Shown here piece after piece: positions 1 to 9,515 of a stretch of 57,486 bases of DNA (positions within the stretch are counted from its first letter, which is position 1; every line of letters starts with the position of its first letter). The notes below the pieces were generated by a model, which saw only the letters and a list, made by a program, of their open reading frames with translations, was not told the origin of the DNA and made no database searches. Source of the stretch: a bacterium (GTDB lineage Bacteria > SZUA-79 > Acidulodesulfobacterales > Acidulodesulfobacteraceae); the NCBI GenBank assembly GCA_021811805.1, contig JAKAQA010000002.1, forward strand, positions 1-57,486, given 5' to 3'. Both the position numbers and the translations under genes were made by a program.

Positions 1-505
1 TCCCGTGCATGTTCTTTATATAAAGAAACACCGGAATGAATTTTTCGTTCTGCGCGCCAGATTTCATCAGCTTTTCTAGCGGATAAAAAACCGGTTTTAT
101 AAAATCGCCCAATGCCGAGCCGCTGAAGAAGAATTTTAAAAACTCGTCGATAGGACGGTTTAAATAGCCGACGAGATTATATCCTCCCGCAAGTTCGGTT
201 AAGGACTTGTTTATGAATTTAATCAGGTTGTTTTCGTCAGTAATTAAAATTCCTAAAGGCAGGCTTTCCAGGACGGTATTAAGGTTCTCCTTTAAATCTT
301 TTATTTCTTCTTCGAGGTTTTTATAATACTCCGAAAGTTTTTGAGAAGCGGCTTCGAAGGATTCAAAAGCCTTTTTGAGCTCTTCCCCCGTCGGCTCCGC
401 GGCGGGCCGGTCTTCGGCCTGCTTCTGCGCCGCCGGCGGTTTGTGCGCATTCGGCAATCCGGCGCCGCCCGATTCTTCCGTTCCGATTTTTTCATCCGTA
501 TTCAT
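1..505 (-). CDS. PAS-domain sensor histidine kinase, N-terminal part (FlrB/NtrB-like), truncated by window start
   Basis: Reverse-strand reading from the ATG at 505: MNTDEKIGTEESGGAGLPNAHKPPAAQ...LKENLNTVLESLPLGILITDENNLIKFINKSLTELAGG..., typical coiled coil then PAS; divergent from a sigma54 activator. Open at the window edge, so absent from the ORF track. Confidence 0.75.
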   Translation of the reverse strand, partial: MNTDEKIGTEESGGAGLPNAHKPPAAQKQAEDRPAAEPTGEELKKAFESFEAASQKLSEYYKNLEEEIKDLKENLNTVLESLPLGILITDENNLIKFINKSLTELAGGYNLVGYLNRPIDEFLKFFFSGSALGDFIKPVFYPLEKLMKSGAQNEKFIPVFLYIKNMHG

Positions 506-586
506 AGGGGAAATTTTATCATAATTTCAAGGTAAAATTATTTTTTTTATTATTTTTTATTATTTATAATATAATATATAGTTAAT

Positions 587-2074
587 ATGAGTCAAAATAA
601 AATCGGCGGTTTAAATATGTCCGACGGCATCGGGAAACAGGATAGTCCGGCGGACAGGATTCTGATAGTTGACGACGACCCGCATATGCGCTCCGCATTG
701 AGCCTGAGCCTTAAAAAGACCGGTAGGGAAGGGGATATTTTTGCTTCGGCGGAAGAAGCGTTAAAATTTCTGGACGGGCTGGACGGGACTGCGGCAGGAA
801 AAGGCGGCGGCTATTTTCTTATATTATCCGATTTAAGCCTTCCCGGAATGGACGGAATTTCTTTTTTAAGCGAAATAAAAAGGCGCGCAGCGTTTAAGTC
901 GATTCCTTTCGTTATCATTACCGCATACGGAACGGTGGAAAGCGCGGTTTCAGCTATGAAATCCGGCGCGGCGGACTATCTGCTGAAGCCTTTCGATATT
1001 TCCGATTTTGAAAAGATGCTGAAAAATGCGGAAAAAATTTCCGCATACGAGGCTCTTAAAAAAAATGCCACAGGAGCGGATGCGGATGCGGACGATAAAT
1101 CCGGTTTTATCTGCGAATCGGCGGCAATGAAAAAAATAGGCGAATATATTAAAGCGGTGGCCGGCGCAGACGCCACCGTCCTTATAACCGGCGAATCCGG
1201 AACGGGAAAGGAAGTCGCGGCAAAAAGAATACATAATTTGAGCAAAAGAAAAGGTAAGTTTATCGGCGTCAACTGTTCCGCCATAGTGTCAACCCTGCTC
1301 GAAAGCGAACTTTTCGGACACGAAAAAGGGGCGTTTACCGGCGCAGTTTCTTTAAAAAAAGGAAAGTTCGAGCAGGCGGACGGCGGAACTATTCTGCTGG
1401 ACGAGATTGCCGAAATGGCTCAAAATCTTCAGGCGAAAATACTCAGGGTCATTCAGGAAAAGATTATAGACAGGGTAGGAGGGGACGAACCCGTTCCCGT
1501 AAACGCAAGGGTCATCGCCGCTACCAATAAAGACATAGAAAAAGCCGTAGCCGAAGGAAGTTTCAGGGAAGACCTTTTTTACAGGCTTAACGTAATCCGC
1601 CTGCACCTGCCGCCTCTGAGGGAAAGGAAGGAAGATATAATTCCTCTCGCAAAATATTTTACTTCGGCATATGCGAAAAAATATTTCAGGGAAATTTCGG
1701 GCATTACCGAAGAAGGGCAAAATTACCTGCTTTCGCTTAATTTTCCGGGCAATATAAGGGAGCTCGAGAATATAATAGAAAGAGCCGTTATACTGGCGCA
1801 GAAAGATAATTATTTAGACGTCCGCCATTTCGGGAGTTTCGCCGGAATCGACGAAAACGGCGGCGCGGGAAACGAAAGCGCCGTAAACGCAGACGCCGCA
1901 AATAGAAGCGGTATTGCCGTTTCTACTTTTAACATTAAGGAAATGGAAGAAAAACTTATTATGGCCGCCCTCGAAGAAACCGGCGGAAACCGCACTAAAG
2001 CGGCGGAAAAGCTCGGTATTACCTCCCGAACCCTCAGAAATAAACTAAAAGAATTAAAAATAGCCGCAGATTAG
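587..2074 (+). CDS. flrC: Sigma-54-dependent response regulator (NtrC family, FlrC/FleR-like)
   Basis: REC domain (ILIVDDDP...LSDLSLPGMDG), AAA+ Walker A GESGTGKE, GAFTGA motif, C-terminal Fis-type HTH (GGNRTKAAEKLGITSRTLRNKLKEL). Confidence 0.9.
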   Translation: MSQNKIGGLNMSDGIGKQDSPADRILIVDDDPHMRSALSLSLKKTGREGDIFASAEEALKFLDGLDGTAAGKGGGYFLILSDLSLPGMDGISFLSEIKRRAAFKSIPFVIITAYGTVESAVSAMKSGAADYLLKPFDISDFEKMLKNAEKISAYEALKKNATGADADADDKSGFICESAAMKKIGEYIKAVAGADATVLITGESGTGKEVAAKRIHNLSKRKGKFIGVNCSAIVSTLLESELFGHEKGAFTGAVSLKKGKFEQADGGTILLDEIAEMAQNLQAKILRVIQEKIIDRVGGDEPVPVNARVIAATNKDIEKAVAEGSFREDLFYRLNVIRLHLPPLRERKEDIIPLAKYFTSAYAKKYFREISGITEEGQNYLLSLNFPGNIRELENIIERAVILAQKDNYLDVRHFGSFAGIDENGGAGNESAVNADAANRSGIAVSTFNIKEMEEKLIMAALEETGGNRTKAAEKLGITSRTLRNKLKELKIAAD

Positions 2075-2097
2075 CAATATCTCCCTCTTTATATAAT

Positions 2098-2115
2098 TTG
2101 GCACGATGTTTGCAT
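2098..2115 (+). promoter_or_regulatory. Sigma-54 promoter (TTGGCAC-N5-TTGCAT) upstream of flgD
   Basis: TTGGCACgatgtTTGCAT matches the -24/-12 consensus TGGCAC-N5-TTGCW; lies about 110 nt before flgD. Confidence 0.85.
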
Positions 2116-2223
2116 AATTACATATCGAAGGCAAAAAGCCTTTAGAATAGGAAAAATTTTCCTGTTATGCTTTAAATATTGTCATATAATATATAAATAT
2201 AATAAGTTACGGAGGGAATAAAA

Positions 2224-2934
2224 ATGTCGGTCAATTCGTTATTTGCGCCAACTACGACTACAAACGCAGGTTCGGTCGCGTCTTCGGCGGCAAGCGCCGC
2301 GGCTAATACCGCAAATTCATCCAATCCTAACGGCAGTCTCGTAAGCGCGACTACTTTTATGCAGTTAATGGTTCAGCAGTTAGAAAACCAGGACCCGCTA
2401 AATCCTCAGTCCAGTTCGGATTCTCTTGCACAGCTTGCGCAGTTCGATTCGTTGAACCAGTTAAATTCAGTTAATTCCAATCTTCAGGCAATTGTGTCCG
2501 ACCAAAATCAGGCAACCCTCGGGAGCGCCGTAAATATGGTAGGGCATTCGGTTCAGGCAAGCGGAAACGCATTCGGCTTTTCGAGCGGAAGCGCCGCAAA
2601 CCTTAACTATTCTCTGCCAAGTAATGCAAGTTCGGTCAGTATGGATATATACAATTCATCGGGAAATCTCGTTTACAATACGAATCTCGGAGCGCAGAGC
2701 GCGGGTACCCAGTCTTTTACCTGGGACGGAACGGAAAACGGCGGACAGGCGGCTCCTTCGGGAAATTATACTTTCTCGGTCGGCGCTACCGGTTCAGGCG
2801 GAGCGGCTATTGCGCCTTCTACCTTTACGCAGGCGACGGTAACGGGGCTTTCGACTTCATCGACCGGCGCGGTCCAGCTCGAACTCAGCAACGGTTCTAC
2901 GGTTCCGCTGTCGAGCGTTACGAACGTTAATTAA
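2224..2934 (+). CDS. flgD: Flagellar hook capping protein FlgD
   Basis: TTFMQLMVQQLENQDPLNPQSSSDSLAQLAQFDSLNQLNSVNSNL is the FlgD signature; FLIP/FlgD Ig-like region follows; upstream of flgE. Confidence 0.95.
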   Translation: MSVNSLFAPTTTTNAGSVASSAASAAANTANSSNPNGSLVSATTFMQLMVQQLENQDPLNPQSSSDSLAQLAQFDSLNQLNSVNSNLQAIVSDQNQATLGSAVNMVGHSVQASGNAFGFSSGSAANLNYSLPSNASSVSMDIYNSSGNLVYNTNLGAQSAGTQSFTWDGTENGGQAAPSGNYTFSVGATGSGGAAIAPSTFTQATVTGLSTSSTGAVQLELSNGSTVPLSSVTNVN

Positions 2935-2991
2935 AAAAGTTAATAAAATAAAAAATTATGTCGATTCAGTATTATAAGGGAGGAATGAAAA

Positions 2992-4857
2992 ATGGGCGTA
3001 AATGCGCTTTTTACGGCGGTGTCGGGATTAGATTCAAACCAGACTTATCTCGGCGTTATAGGCAACAATATAGCAAATTCGAATACGATAGGGTTTAAAA
3101 GCTCGAATCCGATATTCGAAAACTTGGTCAGCCAGACGCTGAGCGGCACGTCGAATTCGCAGGAGGGTCTGGGAACCGACGTTTTTTCCATTCAACAGCA
3201 GTTTACGCAGGGCGCTATGGAAAACACTTCTAATCCTTTAAATATGGCGGTTGACGGCAACGGATTTTTTATAGTCCAGGCGCCTAACGGTTCGACTTAC
3301 TATACGAGGAACGGCACTTTCAGCGAAAACGCGAAGGGTCAGATAGTAGATTCGACCGGACAAAACGTAGTTATGGGTTATGCGTTAAATTCCGCTGGAA
3401 TCGCTACCGCCGGCACGCCCAGCGCTATAACGTTAAATACCGGCGCAATCGCGCCTCTGGCTACGACTACGGCAAATCTGACGGCAAATCTTAATTCCAA
3501 TATTTCGCCGCAGACTACGCCTACGACAACGACTGGAACATTTATGGGGGGTTATCTGACATCAAACGCTACTACAGGGTCTTCAACATTGGATGTTGCA
3601 ATGACATATAATGGTACTCCTGGAAATGCGCCTACCTCTTTACTTATCGGTAACGGCGATGGAACTAGCAACCTATATAGCGTATTATCTTATACTGATA
3701 ATTATGGAAATATATTTAAGCAAACAGGGGGGCAATGGACTGTATCTACTTTAGGAGTAGGAGCGGGTAATCCTTACACTGCCACAGGGGAGACCATAAA
3801 TGATCAAACCGCTCCACTCAATATAACAAGTACTAATATTACTTCCGTTACGCTTTCATCATCTTTGACAAGCAATATTCTGGAAAATACTGCAATTTCC
3901 CAGCAAAATCTTGGAATTACAAATACATCCGGCATTTTTTCAGGTTCAGATATTCAGATAAATACAAACGATAGTACCGCCGCTAATGCTTATCAATTTT
4001 TAAATACCGTAGCGAATGTCCCTTCTAGCGGCAACAGCGTTAATTTATCTAATGCAATGCCTATCTTGTCGGGCGGTTCCTTTACCGCCGGCGGTCAAGT
4101 TATATCTGGTCCCGCCAATGATTATTATTCCACGACTATTAATGTTTACGACTCTTTGGGAAATTCTCTGCCGATGACCGTAACTTTTGCTCCATCGCCA
4201 TCCGCTTCAGGAGATTGGAATGTTTATTACAACATTAACGGAACCGCCGCTCAAAGGTCATCTTTCTCTAGCATAACAGCAACTTCAGCTCCTGCTTATG
4301 ATGTCAAATTCAATTCTAACGGTCAAATTACATCTGGAATATCGCAGACTTTAACCGATGTTCCCAATTACGTAACCGGAGCAACCGGGCTTCCTGACGG
4401 TGCGGCGCAACCGCTAAGTATCGCTTTAAATTTAACTAACCTGACGCAGTATGCCGCGACATCCGCTACTACCGCATTTACCCAGAACGGTTATGCGACC
4501 GGAACGCTTACCAGCTTTACGGTAGACCAGAACGGCAGGGTTTCGGGACAGTTTTCCAACGGCCAGACGGAATATTTATATCAGGTAGCCCTTGCAAACT
4601 TTATCTCTCCTACTGGACTTACTTCAGAGGGCAACAGCCTTTACGCCCAGACCTTTGCGTCCGGCCAGCCCGCAGTGGGAGTAGCAAATTCTGGTAACTT
4701 CGGTTATATTACCGATTCGGCGCTGGAGCAGTCGAACGTCGATATCTCATCTGAGTTTACTAATATGATAGTGGCGCAGAATGCTTACGTCGCAAATTCT
4801 AAAGTTTTGACTACGGAAAATTCCGTATTGACGGCTCTCGAAAGCTCGGTGCAGTAA
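2992..4857 (+). CDS. flgE: Flagellar hook protein FlgE
   Basis: N-term ALFTAVSGLDSNQTYLGVIGNNIANSNTIGFKSSNPIFENL; C-term ALEQSNVDISSEFTNMIVAQNAYVANSKVLTTENSVL. Confidence 0.95.
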   Translation: MGVNALFTAVSGLDSNQTYLGVIGNNIANSNTIGFKSSNPIFENLVSQTLSGTSNSQEGLGTDVFSIQQQFTQGAMENTSNPLNMAVDGNGFFIVQAPNGSTYYTRNGTFSENAKGQIVDSTGQNVVMGYALNSAGIATAGTPSAITLNTGAIAPLATTTANLTANLNSNISPQTTPTTTTGTFMGGYLTSNATTGSSTLDVAMTYNGTPGNAPTSLLIGNGDGTSNLYSVLSYTDNYGNIFKQTGGQWTVSTLGVGAGNPYTATGETINDQTAPLNITSTNITSVTLSSSLTSNILENTAISQQNLGITNTSGIFSGSDIQINTNDSTAANAYQFLNTVANVPSSGNSVNLSNAMPILSGGSFTAGGQVISGPANDYYSTTINVYDSLGNSLPMTVTFAPSPSASGDWNVYYNINGTAAQRSSFSSITATSAPAYDVKFNSNGQITSGISQTLTDVPNYVTGATGLPDGAAQPLSIALNLTNLTQYAATSATTAFTQNGYATGTLTSFTVDQNGRVSGQFSNGQTEYLYQVALANFISPTGLTSEGNSLYAQTFASGQPAVGVANSGNFGYITDSALEQSNVDISSEFTNMIVAQNAYVANSKVLTTENSVLTALESSVQ

Positions 4858-4889
4858 TTTTAATAATAAAATTATAATAGTATAAAACT

Positions 4890-6872
4890 ATGTTCGGTAA
4901 TCTTGCTTTAAACTTATCGGTGGATGCAGGGCTTTCGTTAGTGAACGACGTTATGAACGCCGTTTCGGAAAGCGCTTCGAGCCAGCCGCTTTCTTTGTCG
5001 GGCGGTGCGGGTGCCGGTTACGGCTCGTCGGGTTTCGGCGGGCAGGAGTCGTTCGGCGAAATGCTTAATAATTCTATAGACAACTTGTCTAATGCCGCTT
5101 CTGCCGTTTTGGGCGGCAATCAAAATCAAAGCCCGGCAGTCCAGCCTCAGCCCGCAAGCGGTTCGTCTAACCCTTACGGCAGTCAGCTTAATAATGCTTC
5201 CGATACGGCCGCTCCGACGTCCGTTTCGACGGCTGAACGACAGGCAAACGCAGGAGTAAATTCCGGCGGCAATAATTCCGCCGGCAGCCGAACGGGGAAT
5301 AATATAGGCGACAGTTCTTCCAATAATATTTCTTCATCCGGTCAGCCGGCAAATAATACGGTTAACGCAGGAACAAATTCAGGCAATAACGCCTCAAGCG
5401 GCGCCACTAAAGCCTCTAATTCGTCCGAGGGCAGGTCTGCAGGCGGCACGGCTAACGGCAATTCTCAGAAAACTTCAAATAGCGCAGGCTCTTCATCTAA
5501 ACATTCCGTTAAACATGATACAGGAAATAACGCAGGTTCAACAGGCAGCGGCAATTTAGCCGACGCACAGGCCGTTTATTTTATGGGAAATACAAACGCT
5601 AATATCGACGTCCATGCCCCTTCCTCAAAAAAAGGGGATAATGCCGCAAGCGGCAAAGCCGAGGGGACGGGGGCGGGAGGAGCAAACGTAAAACCTGGAG
5701 CTAAAACTCCATTATCCGCGGCGGATGCTTTATTATCAAACAGCCCCGCCGGTTTAAACAGTCGGCAATCTCAAAGTGCTGACAGTCAGGACGGGGGGAA
5801 CTTCGCCGGCAATTCTTCCGGCAAAACTTTTTTGTCGGCTTTTTCCGATAATGCCGGCAGGAAAATCGCCGATAATGCCGCCGTTCAAAGCGCACCCGTC
5901 AAAACCGGCGATACGGCCGATAAAAATGCCGTAACCGGCAATAATCAAAATAATCAAAACATTTTAAATAAAATAACGGAAAACAAAACAAACGCGGCGC
6001 CGAACGCAAGTATCGCTTCAAATGCCTCCGCATCGGTAAAATCGGCTGTTTCAAACGCAAATACCGCAAATACGAATACCGTAAATACCGCAAACGCAAA
6101 TGCCAAAACCCTCATTAAAGATGCCGCCGTTAATGCGCTTAATTTAAGCGTTCTAAGCGGGGAAGCAAAACCGGCTCTTTCAGCGGCGGACGGAAAAAAT
6201 ATCGAATCGTTATCCGCCGGAGCTTCCAAAGCCGGGGATTCGGGTTCCGTTTCTTCAAGCCTTTTCGATGCGGCAGGTTCTGCGGTTTCCGCCTCCGCCG
6301 GTTCGGGTTCGGCCTCTGCTTCAGGGGGAAATTCCGGCGGTTTCGGTTTAACCGGCGGCGGAGTCTCCGGTCTTGAAGACGGCGCTTCCGGAGAAACTTC
6401 AGGTTCTACGGCAATTAATTCCGTTATGTTTATGCTTAGAAAAAACGTCCAGTCGGCTACTATAACGTTAAATCCGGCATCGCTCGGCACGGTTAAAATA
6501 AATATATCTTTAAGCGGCGCTAATTCGGCTTTAAATCCGCTAAACCAGTCCGCGGTTTCTAACGGCTCAATAACGGTCAATATGCTTGCCCAGAACGAAG
6601 CGGCTAAAAATATTCTTCAATCGTCTTCGGATTCTCTGCAGAACGCGCTTAAAAATCAAGGGTTTTCGTCTATAAACTTGAATATAAGCACGGGTTCCGG
6701 TTATAATAACGGTAACGAAAACAACGGAAGCGGAGCTTTTAAAAATCCGTTTGCCGGCGTTAATTATAACGGCGGGTATTCAAACGGTTCGCAGGGGCAG
6801 GAGACGGTTTCGGCGGCAATAAATAATCTTTCGACCAGAAATCCTAACGCTTTAGTCGATTATTTCGTATAA
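4890..6872 (+). CDS. fliK: Flagellar hook-length control protein FliK
   Basis: Long Ala/Ser/Asn-rich low-complexity N-terminus with conserved C-terminal domain (VQSATITLNPASLGTVKINISLSG...ITVNMLAQNEAAKNILQSSSDSLQNALKNQGFSSINLNIST). Confidence 0.92.
   Translation: MFGNLALNLSVDAGLSLVNDVMNAVSESASSQPLSLSGGAGAGYGSSGFGGQESFGEMLNNSIDNLSNAASAVLGGNQNQSPAVQPQPASGSSNPYGSQLNNASDTAAPTSVSTAERQANAGVNSGGNNSAGSRTGNNIGDSSSNNISSSGQPANNTVNAGTNSGNNASSGATKASNSSEGRSAGGTANGNSQKTSNSAGSSSKHSVKHDTGNNAGSTGSGNLADAQAVYFMGNTNANIDVHAPSSKKGDNAASGKAEGTGAGGANVKPGAKTPLSAADALLSNSPAGLNSRQSQSADSQDGGNFAGNSSGKTFLSAFSDNAGRKIADNAAVQSAPVKTGDTADKNAVTGNNQNNQNILNKITENKTNAAPNASIASNASASVKSAVSNANTANTNTVNTANANAKTLIKDAAVNALNLSVLSGEAKPALSAADGKNIESLSAGASKAGDSGSVSSSLFDAAGSAVSASAGSGSASASGGNSGGFGLTGGGVSGLEDGASGETSGSTAINSVMFMLRKNVQSATITLNPASLGTVKINISLSGANSALNPLNQSAVSNGSITVNMLAQNEAAKNILQSSSDSLQNALKNQGFSSINLNISTGSGYNNGNENNGSGAFKNPFAGVNYNGGYSNGSQGQETVSAAINNLSTRNPNALVDYFV
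6056..6105 (+). repeat. Low-complexity imperfect tandem repeat inside fliK (AAATACCGCAAA-like units)
   Basis: gcaaataccgcaaatacgaataccgtaaataccgcaaacgcaaatgcc encodes NTANTNTVNTANANA. Confidence 0.6.
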
Positions 6873-6887
6873 TGTTAATATATAAAA

Positions 6888-7319
6888 ATGGCATTTAAAT
6901 TTCAAAACATATTGAGCCACCGTAAAACTATCCTCGATAAAAAATATCTGGAGCTTTCAGAAGTCCAGCGGAGAGTGGCATCGCTTAATTTAAAAATCTT
7001 CGACGTCCAGAGTTCGATAGAATCGTATAAAACGGATTATTCCGCAAATATCCTTAAAGTTTCCAATATATACGATTACAATGTATTAGATTTTCAGTTT
7101 AAATCCCTCAAATCAAAACTGGGCGGATTACTAAAAGATAAAGAATCGGCGGAGATGGAACTCGAAGCAAAAAAAACCGCCGTCATTAATGCAAAAATGG
7201 AATTCGAGAAAATAGACAAGCTCCGCGAAAAATATCTTGCCGTAGATAAGATGAACGTCTTAAAACATGAAGAAACCGTTGCCGCCGACTTTTCCTCCAA
7301 CCGCTATGCGGTAAAGTAG
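6888..7319 (+). CDS. fliJ: Flagellar export protein FliJ-like
   Basis: 143-aa coiled-coil protein starting MAFKFQNILSHRKTILDKKYLELSEVQ, immediately downstream of fliK. Confidence 0.75.
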   Translation: MAFKFQNILSHRKTILDKKYLELSEVQRRVASLNLKIFDVQSSIESYKTDYSANILKVSNIYDYNVLDFQFKSLKSKLGGLLKDKESAEMELEAKKTAVINAKMEFEKIDKLREKYLAVDKMNVLKHEETVAADFSSNRYAVK

Positions 7320-7372
7320 ATATAATAAAATTTAGTCTTGACATCCGGCGTATTTACGTAAATAATATAAAT

Positions 7373-7783
7373 ATGCCTAATAAATCGTGTAAAATTGTTT
7401 TTTTTATCGCAGTTTTAGTTTTTGCCGCATTATTTAACGTTTTTTCCTGCGGGGTTTCCTATGCTTCGCCTTCAAGCGCGGCGGCGGAAAGAGAAGAAAT
7501 TAAAGTCCTTAAATACCAGATAAAGCTGGAAGTCGAAAAGCTTAAGCAGATAGAAGTTAAAATCCATCATATAAAAGCCGCTCAAAAAGCGAAAGTTAAA
7601 AACCTCATATCCCTGTATTCTTCTATGAGCCCCAGAAACGCCGCAAATATTCTTCCGCGTATAAATAAAGGCATAGCTATATATATTCTGTCCCATATGA
7701 CTCCGAGAACCGCATCCGCCATTATTGCAAGGATGCCCGTCAAGGATGCCGCATTTTTTACTGACAGCATTGCGGGAAAATAA
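7373..7783 (+). CDS. MotE-like protein (MgtE N-terminal-like domain)
   Basis: Signal/TM segment, coiled coil, then LISLYSSMSPRNAANILPRINKGIAIYILSHMTPRTASAIIARM, typical MgtE_N/MotE motif. Confidence 0.8.
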   Translation: MPNKSCKIVFFIAVLVFAALFNVFSCGVSYASPSSAAAEREEIKVLKYQIKLEVEKLKQIEVKIHHIKAAQKAKVKNLISLYSSMSPRNAANILPRINKGIAIYILSHMTPRTASAIIARMPVKDAAFFTDSIAGK

Positions 7784-7896
7784 ATTTCAAATAAATAATG
7801 TCAAAATAATGACAATATTCGGATAAATAAAAATAGTTCAAAATAAATGCTATCGTAAGATATTTAATTTATTAGCTATTTTTAATTTATATAGAG

Positions 7897-7914
7897 TTGG
7901 CATAAATATTGCTT
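7897..7914 (+). promoter_or_regulatory. Sigma-54 promoter upstream of fliL
   Basis: TTGGCATaaataTTGCTT; -24/-12 with correct spacing, about 80 nt before fliL. Confidence 0.75.
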
Positions 7915-7977
7915 TGAACTCTTTCAGATATTTTTGTAAAAAAATAAATATTTTAATTTTACGTTGGAGGATAGTTA

Positions 7978-8523
7978 ATGGCGGACGATAAAAACGAAGG
8001 AAAGCCGAATAAGGAATTAGGCAATATCGACGAAGACGAGATGTCCACTATTTCCCAGATAGAATCGTCTAATAAAAAAGGGGTGAAAAAGAAACTTCTT
8101 TTCATATTGATGCCCGCCCTTCTCGTTCTCGGCGGAGGCGGTTTTGCCGCCTACCATTTTTTGTTTGCGCAAACTAAAGCTAAGGCTCCGTCTAAGCCTG
8201 TCGGCGTTTCGCAGATAAAGCCGGGACCGATGATAAACCTTAAACCGTTTTTAACGAATCTTGCCGATAAGGACAAGACGGCTTATATAAAGGTTTCTAT
8301 TTCCATAGAATTAAAGCAGGGTTCTAATCTCGGAACTTTCAAACAGCTGACCCCCCAGATAAGAAACAGGATAATTATGATTATGAGTTCTAAGACGTCT
8401 AGGGAAATAAATACGCCGCAGGGGATACTGTCGTTAAGGCACCAGATAGCAAGGAGCCTTAACCAGATCCTAGGGGGCGGCACCGTAACGGGAGTTTATT
8501 TTAATAATTATTTAGTCCAATAA
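7978..8523 (+). CDS. fliL: Flagellar basal body-associated protein FliL
   Basis: N-terminal TM, then GPMINLKPFLTNLADKDKTAYIKVSISIEL...LTPQIRNRIIMIMSSKTSREINTPQG; upstream of fliM. Confidence 0.93.
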   Translation: MADDKNEGKPNKELGNIDEDEMSTISQIESSNKKGVKKKLLFILMPALLVLGGGGFAAYHFLFAQTKAKAPSKPVGVSQIKPGPMINLKPFLTNLADKDKTAYIKVSISIELKQGSNLGTFKQLTPQIRNRIIMIMSSKTSREINTPQGILSLRHQIARSLNQILGGGTVTGVYFNNYLVQ

Positions 8524-8525
8524 CT

Positions 8526-9515
8526 ATGCCGGAAATACTGTCTCAAGACGAAGTCAACGCTCTGCTCAGGGGAATATCTTCCGGTTCTATCGAAACCGAA
8601 AAACAGGAAGAGATAGGCGGCATAAGACCTTACGATTTGACCTCTCAGGACAGAATCGTCAGGGGCAGGATGCCCACTCTCGAAATAATAAACGAAAGAT
8701 TTGCGCGTATTCTTAGAAACGATTTGACTTCGGCTCTGCGCAAGGTCGCCGAAATTACCGCCACGTCGGTAGATATGCAAAAGTTCGGCGAATTTTTGAA
8801 AAATATCCCGCTTCCGACGAGCCTTACGATATTTAAAATGCCGCCTCTCAGGGGTTTCGGGATTTTCGTCCTTGATGCCAGATTAGTATATAACCTTATA
8901 GATATATTTTTCGGCGGCACTACCGACCTGCACGTAAAGATAGAAGGAAGGGATTTTTCTCCGATAGAAAGCAAATTGATTAAAAAAATAACGGATATGG
9001 CTTTTAACGCGATGAAAGCCGCGTGGACGCCTGTTTATCCCGTAGATATAGAATTTCAGAGGAGCGAAATCAATCCGCAGTTCGCCACGATAGTGACGCC
9101 TACCGAGGTCGTTATAATTAGCAGGTTCGAGGTTGATATAGAAGGCGCAGCGTCCAAATTTATGATATGCATTCCGTATTCAATGATAGAGCCTATCAAA
9201 GAAAAACTTTACAGCGGATTCCAGAGCGAACAGCTGGAAATAGACCAGAGATGGATAGAGAGGTTTAAAGAAAGGCTTAAGGAATCGGAACTGGATATAA
9301 AAGTCAAAATAGGAACTACGAGCATATCCGCTAATGATTTTTTAAAAATCAGGAAAGGCGACGTTATCGTGCTCGATAAAAGAATAGAAGAGCCTTTGGT
9401 GATAGAAATAGAAGATATTCCGAAGTTTATCGGATATCCGGGAAAAATCAACAATCAGGTCGCGGTAAAATTAATATCTGAAATACCTATAGAAAAAGAG
9501 GGCTATTATGAGTGA
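8526..9515 (+). CDS. fliM: Flagellar motor switch protein FliM
   Basis: MPEILSQDEVNALLRGI N-terminal CheY-binding motif; FliM core and C-terminal SPOA domain. Confidence 0.97.
   Translation: MPEILSQDEVNALLRGISSGSIETEKQEEIGGIRPYDLTSQDRIVRGRMPTLEIINERFARILRNDLTSALRKVAEITATSVDMQKFGEFLKNIPLPTSLTIFKMPPLRGFGIFVLDARLVYNLIDIFFGGTTDLHVKIEGRDFSPIESKLIKKITDMAFNAMKAAWTPVYPVDIEFQRSEINPQFATIVTPTEVVIISRFEVDIEGAASKFMICIPYSMIEPIKEKLYSGFQSEQLEIDQRWIERFKERLKESELDIKVKIGTTSISANDFLKIRKGDVIVLDKRIEEPLVIEIEDIPKFIGYPGKINNQVAVKLISEIPIEKEGYYE

Noticed and set aside
341-535. Forward ORF of 64 aa (and reverse 301-495) near the left edge
   Set aside because: Arg/Phe-rich frame shadows of the reverse-strand kinase that reads through from 505 to the edge.
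5954-6580. 208-aa antisense ORF (and shorter ones) opposite fliK
   Set aside because: Proline/glutamate/alanine-rich translation mirrors codon bias of the low-complexity FliK; no start context or recognisable motif.
7338-7372. Sigma-70 promoter TTGACA upstream of the motE-like gene
   Set aside because: The -35 is good but the best -10 is poorly spaced and would leave an almost leaderless transcript; kept out of the features.
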